Assembly: GCA_903813345.2 (NCBI GenBank)
Contig: CAIIXF020000002.1
Span: 224,001-288,000, forward strand
Source of the DNA: Owenia fusiformis
Lineage: Eukaryota; Annelida; Polychaeta; Sabellida; Oweniidae
Reading direction: 5' to 3'
DNA length: 64,000 nucleotides
Of the stretch, positions 20,868 through 32,005 are shown piece after piece. How positions within the stretch are numbered: position 1 is the first letter of the stretch; the number at the start of each line of letters is the position of its first letter. Made by a program: the position numbers and the translations under genes. The notes beneath the pieces are model-generated. The model ran no database searches. It saw only the letters and a program-made list of their open reading frames with translations, and was not told the DNA's origin.

Positions 20868-23800
20868 CTACCAATTGTATCTATCTGGAGGTTTCCTTTG
20901 TCTCTGTGGATACCTAGCTTTCACTGTAGTACTAGGTTTAGGACTGAATACAGCTGTGTTTTTAGGCTTGCTTACAGCTGTGACTTTGGGTCTGGGAGCA
21001 GCTGTGTCTTTAGGGCTAGAGACAACTGTGGCATTAGTATCTGGGACAGTTATGATACTAGTATTTAAGGCATTTGAGTCTGTTGCCTTTGGCACAACTG
21101 TTATGGGCACTATGGGTATATCAGCTGTTTTTGGTGTATTGTGAGGCATTGAAGAGATATCTTGGCTAGGCTGATCAAATGGTGTAATATCAATGGGGCC
21201 TAGTCCACCACTTTGAAGCTGATCTACATGTCTGCGCCATCTCAGACCATTGTCGACCTCCACAATGTATGTCAAGGGTCCTAGTCTGGAAATCACTATG
21301 GCTTCAGACCATTTCTTACCATGCCCTCTATAATCCCGAGCAAGTACATGATCACCTATGTTGAACTCTCTATAAGGTCCAAGTTGTAGAGCTACCCGAG
21401 TAGTTTGGCGTTGAATAACTTCATTTTTCAAGTTAGGCTTTACAAGTGATAAGCGAGTTCTCAGGTTACGTTTTAGAAAGAGTGAAGCTGGTGTTTCATT
21501 TGTAAGGGCATGAGGGGTATTCCTGTAACTTAACAAGAATTTACACAGTTTCTGTTGAGTATTGCCCTTCTCATACTTCATGCATTTGAGAGAATGTTTA
21601 AATGACTGGACCATTCTTTCTGCTTGGCCATTGGTGGAAGGTTGCATTGGGGCACTAGTGAGATGACGTATACCATTGGCTTTCATGAAATGTTCAAATT
21701 CATCAGATGTGAATTGAGGTCCATTGTCACTCACAAGCTGTTCAGGGACACCATATCTTGCAAATAATGGTCTTAACAGTTCAATTGTGGCAGTTGATGT
21801 AGTAGATTTTGTACTAAGTACTTCAGGCCACTTTGAATATGAGTCCACAATAATCAAGTGCATACTTCCAAATATCGGTCCAGCATAATCAACATGGATA
21901 CGTTTCCATGGTGATTCTGGCCATTCCCATGGATGTAATGGGGCTTTTCGAGGCATTCTTGCATGTTCAGAGCAACCATGACAAGATTTAGTGAGTGATT
22001 CGAGATCCTTGTCTATATTGTACCAATGAACATGGCTACGTGCTAGGGCTTTCATTCTGACTATACCCAAGTGTCCTTGATGTAATTCCTCTAGAATAGA
22101 TTGTTGTAATTTGTGAGGAATAACGACTTTAATCCCCCACAAAATGCATCCATTTTGTATTGTCATATCATGTCTCTTTAAATAGTATGAATATAGTTCT
22201 TTATTGTCTTTATCAACATTTCCCCATGTATCTGTATGTAAGGCATTGTAAACAGTTGAGAGAACTGTATCACGGGCAGTTTCCTTGGCAACTGATTTTG
22301 CATCTACAGGGAGGGCTTCAATCTGTGAGATATTGAATACAGATTGTGTGTCCATCTTAGTGTCCATATCTGGGAGTGGAAGACGACTAAGTGTGTCTGC
22401 GTTGGTATGATCCTTGGTATTGCGATATTCAATATTATATGTATATCCTTGTAGAAATAACGACCATCGCTGTAGTCGTGCAGCAGCCATGACTGATGTG
22501 GACTTTGAGGGGTTAAATAAACTGATCAAGGGCTTATGGTCTGTAACAATGGTGAATTTACGACCATAGAGATACATATTGAATTTCTTCAGAGCCCAGA
22601 TGATTGCGTATGCTTCTTTATCCACCATACTATAATTCACTTGGTGCTCATTTAGGCTTTTGGAAGCATATGCAATGGGGCGCTCTGATTTATCAGGCAT
22701 TATATGAGATATCACTGCACCTACTCCAGACATTGATGCATCTGTATCCAATTTAATGGGGAGTTTGGGGTCAAAATGAGTGAGCACTAGATCAGATGAT
22801 AGATATTCCTTACATTTCACAAATGCTTGCTCACACTGGGCATTCCAATTCCACTCTGCATCTTTGTGAAGTAATCCATTGAGTGGGGCTATGGTAGAGG
22901 CCAGGTTTGGAATGAATTTGTTGTAATACTGGAGTTTGCCCAGGAAAGAGCGGAGGCTTGGAATATCATAGGGTCGGGGTAATTCCAATATGGCTCTCAC
23001 TTTCTCAGATGATTTATGTAGGCCATTTTTATCTATCACATGACCTAGATACGAAACTGATTTTAGCATAAAGCAGCATTTGGCTTTATTTAATCGGAGA
23101 TTGTGATCCTGTAACACTTGTAGCACTTTATCCAAATTCTGCAGGTGTTCTTTATCATCGCGACCTGTTACAATTATGTCATCCATGTAACACTGAACAC
23201 CTGATAGGGGTCGCAGAAGTTGATCCATAGCGCGTTGGAAAATCGCTGGCGCCACCTTTGTTCCATAATTGAGACGATTGTACACATATAAGCCTTTCGA
23301 CGTGTTTATTGTTGTATAGGCTTTGGTTTCATCAGATAATTCGATCTGATTAAAGGCATTACCCAAATCGAGGGTAGTAAATTTCTCACCGCCTGCTAAA
23401 TTAGCATAAATATCTTCGATCACTGGCATTGTGTAGATGTTATCCTCTAATGCGGGGTTAAGAGTTCCCTTATAATCACCGCATATGCGCACGGATCCAT
23501 TTGATTTTAGAATCGGGAAGCATGGTGTAGCCCATTTACTATTTTTCACTGGAGAAATTATACCCATATCCTCCAATTTGTCTAGTCCTGTTTCCATCTT
23601 TTCCTTCATTGCATATGGAACAGGATATGGTTTATAGAATTTAGGCATTTCATCACCTTTTGGTCTAAATTCAGCCTTAAATCCTGATAAACAACCAAGC
23701 TCGTCTTGAAAAAGTTCTTTATGAGACTCAAGAATTTTTCCCAGTTCAACAGGTTGACTTTGCACATTGTTCACCTGTTTAATTTTATTCCAGTTCAGCT

Positions 23801-24857
23801 GAAGCTCATGCAGCCATTCTCTTCCCAGGAGGGGTGGACCATTTGTAGGAACAATTAACAGGCGTAACTTCCTGTCTTGAGCATCCATTTCAGACATAAG
23901 CGTAAATGCTGATCCTGTATCGATTTCAAAATTCACTTTACGATCATTTATCGACAACATTTCCTTCAGAGGTTTCAATCCTTTGCTGTTTACATTTTTA
24001 ACATTGATGTAATACAGACTATCACTTTCACTTGAGTCACTATCTGATTGATACTCTGCTTCCAAGGTTTTCACTTTGCGTCCTTTGCCACGTTTCTTTT
24101 CCGAACGTTTTCCAGCCTTACTTTTCTTGCAGGCACGTTTAATATGACCTTCCCGATGGCAGGAATGGCACGTTTCATTCTTGTAGAAGCATGTATCTGG
24201 GGTGTGACCTCGTCCAAGACAGCGAAAGCACTGAGCTGTCTGCGGTTTTGGGGCTTCCTGTTTAGTGTCAACTCTATTTACAGCGGGAGTACCCTGCATT
24301 TCCCGGAGGTTTTTAGACGTTAATTCCATAGTAATTGCTTTCTCATATGCCGTTGCGAAATCCATATCATCGTTCATGAGACGTTTCTGTATATAATCGT
24401 CACTGATTCCGCACACAAGTTTATCTCGGAGGGCTTCTGGCAAAAAGGTACCAAAATCACATTTATCAGCCATAGATTTTATCACAGACGTATACTCAGC
24501 AATAGATTCACCTGCTTGCTGCTCTCTCTTGTAAAATTTGAAACGCTCTGCAATGACAAGAGGTTTTTGCGCAAAATGTCTACAGAGAGTGTTCATAACT
24601 TCATCAAATTGCAGCTCATGAGGACGTCTTGGCGTTGATAAGTCTCTAAGGGTTTTATATGTCTTAGGCCCTATAAGCGTGAGCGTAATCGCAACTTTAC
24701 GAGTGTCATCATCTTTTATTCCCATGGCCTTGAAATACTGAGTCAGTCTTTCAAAGTAAATGTCAATCGTTTCGACTTCCTCGTCGAAATTGCTGAACTT
24801 CAAGTCACAACGAAAGTCACTTTCTGAAGCTCCGTGTTCAGGGTTATGATTATCCAT
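20868..24857 (-). CDS. gag-pol: Gag-Pol polyprotein of the Gypsy element
   Basis: A single minus-strand frame of 1329 residues. The ATG at 24857 is taken as start; a TTG five codons earlier would be unusual in an animal. Parts in order: retroviral-type gag (about 15-180), two CCHC zinc knuckles (about 207-241, CFRCLGRGHTPDTC and CHSCHREGHIKRAC), an aspartic protease region with DTGS, reverse transcriptase (about 410-620, catalytic YMDD near 557), RNase H (about 700-820), integrase with an HHCC zinc-binding end and a DDE core (about 900-1130, with DNGPQFTSDEF), and a C-terminal tail rich in Pro, Thr and Val. This layout and the gag type match Mag-lineage elements usually annotated as K02A2.6-like. 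It encodes copy-and-paste transposition of the element, not a host function. Confidence 0.93.
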   Translation of the reverse strand: MDNHNPEHGASESDFRCDLKFSNFDEEVETIDIYFERLTQYFKAMGIKDDDTRKVAITLTLIGPKTYKTLRDLSTPRRPHELQFDEVMNTLCRHFAQKPLVIAERFKFYKREQQAGESIAEYTSVIKSMADKCDFGTFLPEALRDKLVCGISDDYIQKRLMNDDMDFATAYEKAITMELTSKNLREMQGTPAVNRVDTKQEAPKPQTAQCFRCLGRGHTPDTCFYKNETCHSCHREGHIKRACKKSKAGKRSEKKRGKGRKVKTLEAEYQSDSDSSESDSLYYINVKNVNSKGLKPLKEMLSINDRKVNFEIDTGSAFTLMSEMDAQDRKLRLLIVPTNGPPLLGREWLHELQLNWNKIKQVNNVQSQPVELGKILESHKELFQDELGCLSGFKAEFRPKGDEMPKFYKPYPVPYAMKEKMETGLDKLEDMGIISPVKNSKWATPCFPILKSNGSVRICGDYKGTLNPALEDNIYTMPVIEDIYANLAGGEKFTTLDLGNAFNQIELSDETKAYTTINTSKGLYVYNRLNYGTKVAPAIFQRAMDQLLRPLSGVQCYMDDIIVTGRDDKEHLQNLDKVLQVLQDHNLRLNKAKCCFMLKSVSYLGHVIDKNGLHKSSEKVRAILELPRPYDIPSLRSFLGKLQYYNKFIPNLASTIAPLNGLLHKDAEWNWNAQCEQAFVKCKEYLSSDLVLTHFDPKLPIKLDTDASMSGVGAVISHIMPDKSERPIAYASKSLNEHQVNYSMVDKEAYAIIWALKKFNMYLYGRKFTIVTDHKPLISLFNPSKSTSVMAAARLQRWSLFLQGYTYNIEYRNTKDHTNADTLSRLPLPDMDTKMDTQSVFNISQIEALPVDAKSVAKETARDTVLSTVYNALHTDTWGNVDKDNKELYSYYLKRHDMTIQNGCILWGIKVVIPHKLQQSILEELHQGHLGIVRMKALARSHVHWYNIDKDLESLTKSCHGCSEHARMPRKAPLHPWEWPESPWKRIHVDYAGPIFGSMHLIIVDSYSKWPEVLSTKSTTSTATIELLRPLFARYGVPEQLVSDNGPQFTSDEFEHFMKANGIRHLTSAPMQPSTNGQAERMVQSFKHSLKCMKYEKGNTQQKLCKFLLSYRNTPHALTNETPASLFLKRNLRTRLSLVKPNLKNEVIQRQTTRVALQLGPYREFNIGDHVLARDYRGHGKKWSEAIVISRLGPLTYIVEVDNGLRWRRHVDQLQSGGLGPIDITPFDQPSQDISSMPHNTPKTADIPIVPITVVPKATDSNALNTSIITVPDTNATVVSSPKDTAAPRPKVTAVSKPKNTAVFSPKPSTTVKARYPQRQRKPPDRYNW

Positions 24858-24873
24858 GATTCTCGTCGCCAAT

Positions 24874-25052
24874 TGTTACATATATACTAAGAAAACAGAC
24901 AAATCCAGTTTAGGAAATTCACGTGTATTCTTCAATCATCGGCCATTACTAAAAACCTATACAAGTGCGACATCTATCTTTAGATGTAAAAGTTTATGTG
25001 CTTAAGGAGCTACTTAGATTTATGATTACATACATGTACATATAACATAACA
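24874..25052 (-). repeat. Upstream (5') LTR of the Gypsy element
   Basis: 179 bp, identical to the copy at 20424-20602. It precedes the gag-pol frame on the minus strand and so should contain the element's promoter. Confidence 0.95.
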
Positions 25053-25397
25053 ACAGTAGTAATGTCAAATGATTAAATAATGTTACAGTACTAATCCCTT
25101 TGCTGTTGTGGTACATAATTTGATGCATAATTGCAACAGACGATGGAATGTCAAGATGAAATGAACAGGAGAAAGGAATTAAAAACATAATTATAAAACA
25201 TAATTGTGACGTTGCTCCACATACCCGCGACTCCTGTTACCATAACAACCATAACCTTTTTATTTTGAAACAATTTGTCATGACAGTTTCAGGATAAATT
25301 GTTACAATGTCATTCTACAATCTGTAGCAATTTCATCTCACAACAGGTAAATCTAATGAAATTAGAGCATTTGTATCTTTACTTTCCGGACACCCTG

Positions 25398-26144
25398 TAG
25401 AGTCCATACTTAATATTAGATGTGCTGTAAAATTTATTTTCAAATTATATGCTATATAAAACATAGAATCATAGTGATATCGAAAACATGGATTCAACAA
25501 TCGCTGAGTAATTTCTGAGTGCTATGACTAAATCTCAAACTGAGTGAATGAATTCAAGTATGTGTAAAATATTGTGTTCAATATTTTTCCACTCGGGACA
25601 CGTATCTCCTTAATTCCAACAAATGGTATTTTACGTGGCTGAATCCTCAGTCAATATTTAGTAGAAAACTTAACTTCAGTTAATCCTGCTAAATGAAGTT
25701 TAGTTTTGTAATTTCTGTTTACTCACTTGGTAATAGAGTTTAACCAAAATTTAGCAAAAGCAATTTGAAATGTAAAAGTTCTATCTTGTGTATGATTCAA
25801 AATGCTTATACAAGATCTGTAACGCATTGACTGCTATTTACTATGTGCTATATACAGTTTGACATTGATCACGTATTAAGAGATACTCTGCCTCGGCGAT
25901 ATATTACATGTTTCCTGTCAAACCTTTATTGCAAGTCATGAATATAACTTGGAATCATTATATAATATAGAAAACAAAGATGCAAATGCTTTAGGTTTGA
26001 AAGTTCTGACCTTTTCAAAAATGAAAATACCACATATTGTAGAATGACATCGTGACAAATACTCCAATAGTTTGACATACATATTCTTAAATAAAATGAT
26101 AAATATATTAATTATAACTTTTTACAATTTGATGGAATTAAATT
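25398..26144. other. AT-rich DNA, nothing recognised
   Basis: No gene, element border or tandem repeat is visible. Confidence 0.4.
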
Positions 26145-27590
26145 GTGCTTGATGTCGCACATATAAAATATCATTTAAATGGTCAATTCATCGTGTAGCT
26201 TTATATATCGGGTAAATAAACGATTTGATTTAAACAGTAAATAAATGGTTTGATTAAACATATAATTAAATTGTGCTAGACGTCATTCGTATGATATATC
26301 ATTTAAATGGTAAATTCAGGGTGTAGCTTCATATATGAGTAATGAATGGTTTGATTAAACATATAATTAAATTGTGCTAGGCGTAAAACGTATGAAATAT
26401 CATTTAAATGGTTAATTCATCGTGTAGCTTTATATATGAGTATTTCAATGGTAGGATTAAACATGTAATACAATTTTGCTAGACGTCACATGTATGACAT
26501 ATAATTTAAATGGTAAATTCATCATATCGCTTTATATATGAGTAAAAGAATGGTTTTATTTAACATATAATTCAATTATGTTAGACGATACACGTATGCT
26601 ATATCATTTAAATGGTTAATTCATCGTGTAGCTTTATATATGAGTAAATAAATGGTTTGATTAAACATATAATCCAATTCTTATAGACGTTACACGTATG
26701 ATATATTATTTAAATGGTAAATTCATCCTATAGCTTTATATATGAGTAAATAAATGTTTTAATTAAACATATAATAACATTGCGCTAGACGTCACACGTA
26801 TGATATATCATTTAAATGGTAAATTCATCATATAGCTGTATATATGAGTAAATAAATGGTTTGATTAAACATGTAATTCAATTGTGCTAGATTCACACGT
26901 ATGATATATCATTTAAATGGTAAATTCTTCATGCAGTTTTACATATGAGTAAAAAATGGTTTGATTAAACATTTAATAAAATTGTGCTAGATGTCACACG
27001 TATGGTATATCATTTAAATGGCAAATTCAGCGTGTAGCTTTATATATGAGAAAATGAATGGTTTGATTAAACATATAATTAAATTGTGCTAGACGTAAAA
27101 CGTATGATACCTGTATATCATTTAAATGGTTAATGTATCGTGTAGATCTATATATGAGTAGTTAAATTGTTAGATTAAACATGTAATAAAATTTTGCTAG
27201 ACGTCACATGTATGACATATAATTTAAATGGTAAATTCATCATATCGCTTTATATATGAATGAATAAATGGTTTGATTAAACATATAATTCAATTGTACT
27301 AGACGTTACACGTATGCTATATCATTTAAATGGTTAATTCATCGTGTAGCTTTATATATGAGTAAATAAATGGTTTGCTTAAACATATAATTTAATTGTA
27401 AGAGACGTCACACGTATGGTATATCATTTAAATGGTAAATTCATCATACAGCTTTATATATGAGTAAATAATTGGTTTGATTAGACATATATTTCAATTG
27501 TTATAGACGTTATACGTATATAGCTATATCATTTAAATTGTTAATTCATAGTGTAGCTTTATATATGAGTAAATAAATGGTTTTGTGAAA
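26145..27590 (+). repeat. Satellite-like array, about 14 units of about 102 bp
   Basis: Each unit carries, in order, ATTGTGCTAGACGTCACACG, TATGATATATCATTTAAATG, GTAAATTCATCGTGTAGCTT, TATATATGAGTAAATAAATG and GTTTGATTAAACATATAATT. The ATTTAAAT core recurs near 26173, 26301, 26403, 26504, 26606, 26708, 26809, 26911, 27012, 27118, 27221, 27324, 27425 and 27521. Variant units recur about 718 bp apart (seven units), for example CACATGTATGACATATAATT at 26487 and 27205, which indicates higher-order structure. No frame is open across units. Confidence 0.93.
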
Positions 27591-28835
27591 CAAAAAAAAA
27601 CTATGGAAACGCCACGGGTTATCTCTATCAATTCATATTAAATAATATGTTATCCATATTAGAGTACACATTATAAGTTGAGCTAACATTTTGACAGAAA
27701 TATATTTTCTAAAAGATCCAGGATGTATTATGAATAGGTGGAAGTTATAAAATTCACGGTGCAAAAAATGGGGGACACGTTTAGTTTAAAATATTCAAAG
27801 TAATAAAAATGGTAACACTATTAAAATAGTTATTAATCTAAATCATACATCCCATACTCATTAGAATTTCAAATAGGTTAACGTATACGTAACACAACAT
27901 TTGACGAATTGTCATGTGAAAATTGTAAACCTTTTTACGAAATTACAATCATGTATATTAGTTTTATGGAACACTGTCACACGCGACTGACATAAACTTG
28001 TTAAATTTGTTATGCCATTATCCAAATTAGTTATGATTATCTGAATGGATTACTTGTTGTCGAAAACTTACAATTGTTGTACACATTAATGTTTACTCAC
28101 GAGGTAAGGGTGTTCAGTTAATACATAACAATGCAATTGAATACATATTGTTTGATATAGAATACCCCTAAATCTGGACAAACAACTCCACATAGTACCA
28201 GGACATACAGTACACCTTTGATGTGTCTGGTCTCTTTAGCAGATTCCAGTATGCGATGATGAGCAGAGTCAGTCATAAATGCCAACAAGAATTATTTATG
28301 TAGAAGATTCGTTTATGAGTGGCGCTGTATTGTTTTAATAGACACAAATTGAGTAGTGACAAAGGTATGTCATATCAAATGTTAAATCTTCCCTTTACAA
28401 GTATATATATACCCAGGGAAAGAAAGTTGAGTACATACAGATGATACATGAGATTCATTAATAAAATGCACCTGAATTTTTTGGGACAGTTTGCTGATTT
28501 TGAACATTTAATGTGCCAAAACCTCCCACACTGCTAGAATATTTACTCCTGTAAATCATTATTACCAGAATAAATGTCTCAGAGGCATACCTATATCAGC
28601 GTATGGCGTAAACACGGGGATCTACTTTTCAAATGGTAGCCATTGTTTTTGTAGCGTCAAACAAAAAAGAAAACTGTTCAATTTGTATATCTGGTATACA
28701 CATATTTAATTGTATTGTATCGATTGATTAAAAAAGACATAAAATATAAGGTTATATAATTATTAACGTTGTGTAAGTGGTTAGATGTTATTCTAAAATG
28801 GATTGTTGTCGAATTATTTTTGAGACCATACACAT
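27591..28835. other. AT-rich DNA, nothing recognised
   Basis: No supported gene or element. Confidence 0.4.
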
Positions 28836-29230
28836 ACTCTTAAAAATGAATTACTTGAGTATTTCCCAAGTATAAAAATTACTTAAAGTTCAATACTTAG
28901 TTTTACTTCATTTTACTTAGGTTTTACTTATATTGTCATTTTGAGTTCTTTAATTGCTTAATTATGTAAATGAGTATTACAATTACTACAGTAAGTATTT
29001 CAATTTCTCTCCTTGCATTAGTAAATTCACCATAAATTCAGAGTGCCTGTGAAGTCATTTTTTTTTAAATTAATATATTTATCATTGTTTTAAATTACGT
29101 ATAATTACTTGTAATTACTTTGAATTACTTAAAAATTATTCAGTAGTTCAAGATTATTTGTAATTTTTTACTTAAAATGAGTAGTACAAGTTCTCAATAA
29201 TAGGAAATCCAAGTAATGTTTTTTAAGAGT
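28836..29230. mobile_element. MITE of about 395 bp
   Basis: Inverted ends ACTCTTAAAAATGAATTACTTG and its near-complement (CAAGTAATGTTTTTTAAGAGT) bound a stretch enriched in ATTACTT and its variants. The arms match for about 20 bp and then weakly for another 30. Non-coding. Confidence 0.6.
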
Positions 29231-30551
29231 GCTATTATTTCCAAAGATGGAGGGCATTTAACATGTGGAAATCGCTTAAAATTGTTAAGATCCCAATGGT
29301 CATTATGGACACAATTCAACTATATTTGTAATTTCCAGGACGGAGAAAATGCAGCACTCAATTCCCCGGGGTAAGAATGTATTATTTTTGTGACAGAATG
29401 TATTTCCGAAACTGATAGTACTTATTTATGAATCTGACTGTACGTAGTGTACCTATTTAGCCACCCTACTCTAGATATTGCTCGGGCTGAAAATATGAAA
29501 AAATGATTAATGTATCACATGAAACGTGATTTGTAAACTATTTATTTCTGCATTCCCGGGCCTCAGTAATAATCTAAAACTAATTCAGATATGGTGTATA
29601 TTTGTAGTTGCCAAAATGATTACATGACATAAACATGTCATAGCATTACATTACCTAGATTAATTACAACCCAACATGGAGATCTTCGCACGCTCCGGTC
29701 TTCACTGCGTTCATCGACCGACGGGAGCCGAGTGAACGAAGATGTCGCATGGACATGGTGGAATCATTTGTGAAGATGCTGCATAATGTGACCGGTCATT
29801 ATGTATTACAAAACATGCAATAACTGTTGATTATATTGATATCCCTTTGTTTAAGCATAAATGTATTTTATTTGGAAATTAAATTCAAGCTTAACCATTA
29901 TTTATTTAGTCGTCCATCTGATTAGCTAGCAACATATCCGTTCAATAAAATGGTTTATTTAAGCCGCTCGTCTAATCTGCTAGTGCATCGTGAAATACAA
30001 ACGTTATCGGAAAGAATATTTTCTGTATTTCACTCAAAGCATTGAATAACCTATAGTATTCCAACATAATTTAAGTTCATGGTTTTGCCTAGCAATTACA
30101 GAGGAATGAAATATTAATCGATGAGTGAAATTGAAATTATATCCAAAATTTTATAATTATCATTATGATTCTGATACCGCTGTTGCATAAATATTCTAAA
30201 ACATGCAAAAAAGGATATGTAACAATTGACTATCTTATAGATTTAAAAAGGTAAAATACAGCTAATAGATAATTATTCGCGAATCGCATTTTTTAAAAAA
30301 TAATTCAAACATGACCGTGCTCTATTCGAATTTCTCAACCAATCAGAATGCAGCATAGCCAATATAGAACGTTCTCTAATTCTCCATAGATGCACGACCA
30401 TGCTCTATTCAATCTGCAATTTGCATTGTTTTGAGTGACGTCACATCTCAGCTGCACATCTGGGGCTCTGTCCGGGGATAGCTGTTCTTTTTTACTCCCT
30501 CCTCCCTCTATATTTATTTTTATTTTATCAACACCCCATGTTTGCATACTC
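29231..30551. other. AT-rich DNA with a GC-rich patch near 29.68-29.76 kb
   Basis: No gene. A GC-rich patch near 29680-29760 contains short imperfect inverted repeats but no recognisable RNA. Confidence 0.35.
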
Positions 30552-30705
30552 GTTGGACAGAATGTTAGTACAAATGCACTCACCTTCGGTTCGTGCTTTG
30601 TACAACATTCTGTCCAACTCGTGCTGAATTTCACCATATTGAATGGCCTATCATTATTTATTCCTTAAATATTGAGTGGCCTATCATTATTTATTCCTTA
30701 AATAA
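30552..30705. repeat. Perfect hairpin (67 bp) followed by a 31-bp tandem pair
   Basis: GTTGGACAGAATGTT at 30552 pairs with AACATTCTGTCCAAC ending 30618, and inner GTACAAA with TTTGTAC; one extra base lies in the left arm. Shortly after, TTGA(A/G)TGGCCTATCATTATT is repeated twice in direct order (about 30637-30705). Confidence 0.65.
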
Positions 30706-30783
30706 ATACCTTAAACTTGATAATTGCATGTTACTGCATTCTCTTTTGTTCAGTTTTGAAACAATATTAATTTGATAATTAGA

Positions 30784-30910
30784 CCGCATTTAACTCTAAT
30801 GCGGGCGGCGGCATATTTTCTCCCGGTACTTTTCTGCCATAAAATATTTCTCCGTAATCGTAGTGTTAGTGTTATGGCAAATATGTTGTCTGCATTAGGG
30901 TTAAACATGT
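30784..30910. mobile_element. MITE-like inverted repeat, about 127 bp
   Basis: GCATTTAACTCTAATGCGGG at the left pairs, with mismatches, with CTGCATTAGGGTTAAACATG at the right, and inner GGCATATTT pairs with AAATATG. Non-coding. Confidence 0.5.
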
Positions 30911-32005
30911 TTTCTGTTTTCCCTTTCCAACATCATAATATTGTGACTTAATAAAGCATTTGATCCTCTGTCAAATATCATAAATGTGTTCCATTCGGGA
31001 AACAACGATTGTCCTTGGCTAATCTCGGCCGATTGTAAATCAGAAAAGAAGGATGGTACTCGGTTGTGATGACTTACTTTACCGAAAAAAGTCCACTTGT
31101 CTTTTACTGATAAATGCCCATTTTTAGCAATAATGTTCCCGTGCATAGGTTTCGTTGACATTAAAAAGCATGGAAACTCCTTTGAGAGAAACGAATGTAT
31201 CACTTTTTCAAATCAATTGTTCCTAAAATCGGCTGAATGAGTCCTTATCGGTTCTGAATGATTAAGGATAATATATACTACGGGTCAAAATGGTAATATA
31301 CTGTTGACATGATTATCTTTGAATCGAGAAAAGTTGGGGGTAAATTGGTAATGTTGGTAAATCCCTTTCCTATAGATCTTGTAATATTGTCCACTTTTGC
31401 AATTTTTATATCTGTCCAAATCTTTTATGGATTTCGGCTAGTCGTGTTTTTCAGCAATTCTGTACATTCATTTAATCTAATTGTATAGCGCATGCTTAGT
31501 ACTGATTAAAATGCAATTATGGATAATGCACTGAATGCATTACCGGGATTAGTTTATTACTCGCACACGTAAATAGTCAAGACTAGTCCTAAATGAGTTA
31601 TACGCATACCACTCAAGCCACGTATTCCTTTCATTATAACGAATTTTATGTAACATGACAATATGTTTTTATTCCACTATTTAATATTCGCTCTACCATG
31701 AGTATTTGGTATCAAATTAAACGTCTCTTATTCCTGCAAAATATCATTTAGTTTTTATCTCAGGGTTATAAAAGCTGAACGCATTATCAATCGTCGAACA
31801 TTCCAAACGATCATTTTTTGCCTTGTAACCGATCACCCTTATGTTGATTGACAGTAACTTTTTTATATTCTCAAACGTATTTTGTTATAATAATTGACTA
31901 TTTCATCACAAAGACTGCATCGTATCTATTGTACGTTAGCTGGAATTAATTTATTTGCTAATTTACTATTGGAAAATCGACATTAAGTATGTGTAGCCCT
32001 CGAAG
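30911..32005. other. AT-rich DNA, nothing recognised
   Basis: The minus-strand frame at 30901-31203 has no recognisable domain and is probably chance. Confidence 0.35.

Larger units (their letters stand above)
20424..25052 (-). mobile_element. Ty3/Gypsy LTR retrotransposon, Mag/K02A2.6-like
   Basis: A 4629-bp element in minus orientation with two 179-bp LTRs (TG...CA), flanked by the 5-bp target duplication ACAGT (20419-20423 and 25053-25057). A possible primer-binding region, TTGGCGACGAGAATC, lies directly inside the upstream LTR. One long gag-pol frame holds the usual parts in order gag, protease, reverse transcriptase, RNase H, integrase. Because the two LTRs look identical base for base, the insertion is recent. 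It looks close to whole, with perhaps one internal lesion, and is inserted inside a mariner-like element. Confidence 0.95.
19680..25397. mobile_element. Mariner-like element (about 1084 bp) split by a Gypsy insertion
   Basis: Ends are inverted copies of CAGGGTGTCCGGAAAGTAAA, each flanked by TA. The arms run about 190 bp and include GTTATGGTTGT(C/T)ATGG and GGGTATGTGGAGCA, related to the arms of the element at 16368-17444. Removing the nested LTR element (with one 5-bp target copy) leaves about 1084 bp, close to the 1077 bp of its relative. The interior has a short plus-strand frame (20170-20409) that I do not recognise; no intact transposase is present. Confidence 0.8.

Noticed and set aside
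20856-21144. Plus-strand open frames inside the Gypsy element
   Set aside because: They are shadows of the minus-strand gag-pol frame, whose residues carry clear motifs.
26145-27590. CRISPR-like array
   Set aside because: Units are contiguous 102-bp repeats without unique spacers and the setting is an animal genome.
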